Assembly: GCA_025997655.1 (NCBI GenBank)
Contig: BNUW01000021.1
Span: 1 to 23,198 of the forward strand
Reading direction: 5' to 3'
Length of the DNA: 23,198 bases
Origin: Spirochaetia bacterium
GTDB lineage: Bacteria; Spirochaetota; Spirochaetia; Treponematales; Breznakiellaceae
Part shown: positions 20,436-23,198 of the stretch, piece by piece
Layout of the letters: each line of letters starts with the position of its first letter
Numbering within the stretch: the first letter of the stretch is position 1
Notes under the pieces: model-generated
What the model saw: only the letters and a program-made list of their open reading frames with translations
Database searches by the model: none
What the model was told of the DNA's origin: nothing
Made by a program: the position numbers and the translations under genes

Positions 20436-20935
20436 ATAACACCGGTCCCCTGATCCGCCTTTAAGAGGACCCAGGTAGCCCCGCTTCCCCCGTCGGAGGC
20501 CTCCCCCTGACCGCTTTCCCCGGCAAAGGGACAGCGTTCAATAAAATCCCGGACGGTCCGCTTCAATACCGCATCCTTTTCGGAGTGCAGCCCCTTCCCA
20601 TGGATGATGAGGAGTTTCTCCAGTTCCTGCTGTTGGCCGGCGCGGAAAAACTCCTCCAGGGCTATCCAGGCTTCGTCATTGGTGAGGCCGTGGAGGTCCA
20701 GTGTCGCGTCCGCTTTCTTGGCCCGGAGCCGGCGGCGGCGCTTAGCGGGCGGCACGGCGGCCTCGGCGATTTCGGCGTCCTTGTCAGGAATACCGTATAC
20801 CCGCAGCCAGGCCGTAAGGGGATCAACCTTTTGCGCGGAACGCTGGTCCCCGGTATCTTCTTCCGCCTTCACCGCTTTTTTCCCTGCATTCCCGGTCTGC
20901 CGGTCCCACTGATCCAAAATATCACCAAAATCCAT
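20432..20935 (-). CDS. Smr-domain protein
   Basis: A 167-residue protein whose C-terminal ~90 residues form an Smr (small MutS-related) domain: [20 protein letters not shown], with the LDLHGL motif, then [20 protein letters not shown], with H-G-K-G, and a final GATWVLLK strand. Smr domains are nucleic-acid-binding or endonuclease modules. The N-terminal part is polar and charged, with a basic patch ([11 protein letters not shown]) that could help bind nucleic acid. It starts 11 nt after the BatD-like stop and has AAAGG at 6 nt, so it is probably the last gene of that operon. Confidence 0.87.
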   Translation of the reverse strand: MDFGDILDQWDRQTGNAGKKAVKAEEDTGDQRSAQKVDPLTAWLRVYGIPDKDAEIAEAAVPPAKRRRRLRAKKADATLDLHGLTNDEAWIALEEFFRAGQQQELEKLLIIHGKGLHSEKDAVLKRTVRDFIERCPFAGESGQGEASDGGSGATWVLLKADQGTGVI

Positions 20936-20946
20936 GATTATTACCT

Positions 20947-22431
20947 TTAATAAAAAACCAGATTATCCTGCGGCACCCACCCGGCATCCCCATCAGGGCT
21001 TTCCGCATAGGCCCAAAGGCCGGCAACGGCGCGAATGTGTACCGGCTGGCCTTCCATCCAGCGGACACTGACTGCCCCCCGGGTATCCGGCACCCGGTAG
21101 GCCGCTGCTGCCCGAACTACCGCAGCGCTTCCCCATAAGTATCCTGTTTCCGGGGCGGTCTTTGCAAGAGGGGCGCCTTCAATGGCAGAACGGAGGGCCT
21201 TTAGTCTCGGTTGAGGAGCAATCCCCAAAATACCCGCCACGAGTAACAGGACAAGCCCGTAACGGGAACTCCGGAAAAACAGAGAATGTGCGCCCTTTTT
21301 CACCATGGTTAATAGCAATAAACAAGCGCTCAGGATGATCAGGGCTACAAAGAAATTCCGGGGACGCCATTTTTCATCCATCGCAGCGGCGGTCTGCGTA
21401 AGCCCCAGGGCTTGTTCCGCCGCCCGGCGCGGGGCGGCAAGTTTCGGACCCGCCAACAGATCCCGTTCCCCCCGGCGAAGTTCAGCCAAGGCTTCGGCAT
21501 AGCGGGCGCGGCTCCAGAGTTCACGGGCTCTGTCCAGGGTTTCCCCATAGGCTTTGCGGAAAAGGGGAAACGGCTCATCCGAGGTTTCGGGGAACGGAGG
21601 CGGCGGCATCCGGGACAGGGATAGGGCTGCTTCAGGGACAGGAATGCCGGGATCAGCCGCCGGTAAGGCCGGGGCGGCGGCGTTAGCAGTTGCCTGCGGC
21701 CGGAGCCGTATCGAGATGGCCGGGGCTTCCAGGGCAAGGGTATCAAACCGGAGAGTGAAGGGTCCCAGGGAAACCACACCGGCGGCGCCCGAAAGAGGGG
21801 TAAGGCGTACTCGTAATACCCTGCCCTGATCCAAATCCGCGTTGGTCAGGGGGACTTCCTCCAAAATCGCATCCACCGGGACGGTAGCGTGAAATGGCCC
21901 CGGACGAAAACTTTTTTCGGGGTCCCAATCGCGGATACGGAGGCTCAGTTCCGCCGGTTCCCCGATGTTCAGGGCGGCGGGCAGGGCATCCCAGACCAGG
22001 CGCGGGTGGTATTCCTCCAAGGCGCCCCCCTGGGTGGTCACGTAGGTTCGCAATTCTTCTGTCATGGTTCTGTATCCCGGAGCCAATACCTCGAAGGGAC
22101 CCAGGGTGACCGGCCCCGTTCTATGGGGGACATACAAAAATTCCGCCAGGGTCCAGCGCCCTCGCCGGGTTTCCTTCCGGGACTGGGCAAAGGTGAGGGA
22201 GGGCGGCAGTTCCGGCGGGATAACCGTCACTTCATCAGGCACGGGATGATCCACCAGGATAGAAATCCGCCAAACGCCGTCCAGAACCGGGCGTTCCGGG
22301 GAACTTTCCACCAGCACCATTGATTCTCCCCCCGGAACCTCCGCAGATTGCCCAAGCAGTAAAACTAAGGGGAGCAGAATTAGTAATCGGGTCCCGAAGA
22401 AACATCCTCGGCCCATTCCCGGCTTTTCCAT
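20947..22431 (-). CDS. BatD-like membrane protein with C-terminal SH3-like region
   Basis: A 494-residue envelope protein. Residues about 13-30 are a signal or anchor (LLILLPLVLLLGQSAEV). The next ~250 residues are beta-rich like BatD: GVWRISILVDHPVPDEVTVI, GPVTLGPFEVLAPGY and VSLGPFTLRF repeats. A Pro-rich linker and a helical TPR-like stretch (RELWSRARYAEALAELRRGE) lead to two membrane segments (FFVALIILSACLLLLTMV and YGLVLLLVAGILGIA). The C-terminus resembles a bacterial SH3 domain (MEGQPVHIRAVAGLWAYAES, ending AGWVPQDNLVFY). It overlaps the TPR gene by 52 nt and has AAGGAG 8 nt before its ATG. This matches aerotolerance (Bat) operon order; the exact function of BatD is unknown. Confidence 0.8.
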   Translation of the reverse strand: MEKPGMGRGCFFGTRLLILLPLVLLLGQSAEVPGGESMVLVESSPERPVLDGVWRISILVDHPVPDEVTVIPPELPPSLTFAQSRKETRRGRWTLAEFLYVPHRTGPVTLGPFEVLAPGYRTMTEELRTYVTTQGGALEEYHPRLVWDALPAALNIGEPAELSLRIRDWDPEKSFRPGPFHATVPVDAILEEVPLTNADLDQGRVLRVRLTPLSGAAGVVSLGPFTLRFDTLALEAPAISIRLRPQATANAAAPALPAADPGIPVPEAALSLSRMPPPPFPETSDEPFPLFRKAYGETLDRARELWSRARYAEALAELRRGERDLLAGPKLAAPRRAAEQALGLTQTAAAMDEKWRPRNFFVALIILSACLLLLTMVKKGAHSLFFRSSRYGLVLLLVAGILGIAPQPRLKALRSAIEGAPLAKTAPETGYLWGSAAVVRAAAAYRVPDTRGAVSVRWMEGQPVHIRAVAGLWAYAESPDGDAGWVPQDNLVFY

Positions 22432-23009
22432 TGGTCTTGCTCCTTACGGCGTATATAATCAAAAAGAACCTGGGGCCCTTTTTGCTCCTCTTGAACATTC
22501 AGGGAGAGTGATGCTGCGGCGCCGGAATTTTGGTAGGACAGGGAAAGGAGGCTGAGCTCCAGGTTCCGTTTTGCCTCAATACGGCTGCCATCGGTTTCCA
22601 GGGCGGTGCGGAACTGATCCGCCGCAGAGGCGAAGTCCCCGTCATGGAAACGGACCACCCCGCTATTGTAATGGATCCGGTAGATCAACTCCCGGTGATC
22701 CTTCCGCAGTACATTGGTCAGCCCTTCTTCGGCGGCGGAAAAATGCTGCAGCGCCGCCGCGCTCTCATCCAGGGCAAGGTACACCGAACCAAGGCTGTAT
22801 TCGGCATAGGGCGCGGTTTCGGGAAGGGTCAACGCTTCCAGGTAGGCGAGTATCGCCTCGGTATACATGCCCTGGGCATTAAAGAAATTACCCCGCAGCA
22901 TCATGAGTTTTCCCGATACCGAGCTCCCGCAGGAAGTGATACACAGAAACAGTACTACTAACAGGCCCCCAAGGCGCCTATTGCACAGGGAGTGTTTCCG
23001 TTCAGCCAC
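22380..23009 (-). CDS. TPR lipoprotein of the Bat-type operon
   Basis: A 209-residue protein starting with GTG at 23009. Residues 1-26 form a lipoprotein signal with the box CITSC (Cys27). The body has tetratricopeptide-like repeats: MYTEAILAYLEALTLPETAP, YAEYSLGSVYLALDESAAAL and YNSGVVRFHDGDFASAADQF, followed by IEAKRNLELSLLSL, typical of BatC/BatE TPR proteins. The GTG is chosen over an upstream open extension because GGAGG lies 7 nt before it, it gives a clean signal peptide, and it overlaps the stop of the preceding VWA gene by 8 nt. It probably lies in the periplasm and binds the VWA and BatD partners. Confidence 0.83.
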   Translation of the reverse strand: MAERKHSLCNRRLGGLLVVLFLCITSCGSSVSGKLMMLRGNFFNAQGMYTEAILAYLEALTLPETAPYAEYSLGSVYLALDESAAALQHFSAAEEGLTNVLRKDHRELIYRIHYNSGVVRFHDGDFASAADQFRTALETDGSRIEAKRNLELSLLSLSYQNSGAAASLSLNVQEEQKGPQVLFDYIRRKEQDQWKSREWAEDVSSGPDY

Positions 23010-23198
23010 GGTTCCGCCTCCCCTTTTCCGCCATTTTCGAGATGCCCATAAAGACCAGGGCGGCGATGACAAAGATATACCCCAGGGGCCGGGTTTCCCG
23101 CCGGAATCCCCGCAGGGTAATTCCGGACAGGGATGTCAGATGATCCGCCAGTAACCCTGCGGCATTGCTCCGGTTTCCATCTATATAGATCCCCCCGG
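23002..23198 (-). CDS. BatA/BatB-like VWA membrane protein, C-terminal end only
   Basis: The last ~65 codons of a minus-strand gene that enters from the right edge. The protein ends GGIYIDGNRSNAAGLLADHL, then RRETRPLGYIFVIAALVFMG (a C-terminal membrane helix) and a basic tail (KMAEKGRRNRG). This agrees with the end of BatA/BatB proteins, which carry a VWA domain and a terminal transmembrane helix. Its TGA stop overlaps the GTG of the TPR gene. The VWA domain itself is outside the window, so the assignment leans on the context with the TPR and BatD-like genes. Confidence 0.65.
   Translation of the reverse strand, partial: GGIYIDGNRSNAAGLLADHLTSLSGITLRGFRRETRPLGYIFVIAALVFMGISKMAEKGRRNRG

Overview
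The window reads as spirochaete chromosome, most likely a Treponema of the anaerobic, gut-associated kind. The clues are several Treponema-style lipoproteins (long hydrophobic leader, VGC lipobox, low-complexity body), a BatB/TPR/BatD-type cluster, the [FeFe]-hydrogenase maturase HydF, an ASKHA/2Fe-2S reductive-activator-like protein and a butyrate-kinase-type enzyme. The genus is inferred from gene content only. Most of the window is GC-rich by eye; one small ORF (3084-3527) is sharply AT-rich.

Layout. 1-2048: an IS66-family insertion sequence on the minus strand (tnpA, tnpB and most of tnpC, running off the left edge). 2049-3740: a lipoprotein gene flanked by two look-alike nested-hairpin terminators, an AT-rich orphan ORF, and a strongly folded 137-bp element closed by a perfect 15-bp stem. 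3755-6194 (minus): an ACT-domain/butyrate-kinase fusion and an OmpA-like envelope protein. 6314-10029 (plus): a glutathionyl-hydroquinone-reductase-like protein, then hydF translationally coupled to an aspartase-family gene. 10153-12078 (minus): the RACo-like ASKHA ferredoxin protein. 12211-14409 (plus): a GNAT acetyltransferase, a small membrane protein paired with an ECF sigma factor, and a YgiW/BOF OB-fold protein. 14438-17510 (minus): a compact four-gene operon of two tiny membrane proteins, a MoxR AAA ATPase and a VWA protein with an HExxH motif. 17593-17749: a palindrome and a 23-bp tandem repeat array. 17769-19102 (minus): a DUF4469 fragment, a Uma2-type nuclease-fold protein and an XRE regulator. 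19298-20435 (plus): a lipoprotein and infA. 20432-23198 (minus): the tail of a BatA/BatB-like VWA protein, a TPR lipoprotein, a BatD-like protein with a C-terminal SH3-like region, and an Smr-domain protein.

The most unusual points are (i) the regulatory ACT domain fused to butyrate kinase; (ii) five genes whose -10 hexamer lies only 5-9 nt before the ATG with little or no Shine-Dalgarno, suggesting leaderless mRNAs; (iii) the micropeptide-MoxR-VWA/metalloprotease-like operon with a repeat array upstream of its promoter; and (iv) several hairpin elements: the folded 3602-3738 unit, a dispersed intergenic palindrome in three places, an in-frame palindrome inside the GNAT gene, and an inverted repeat enclosing the transposase start codon.
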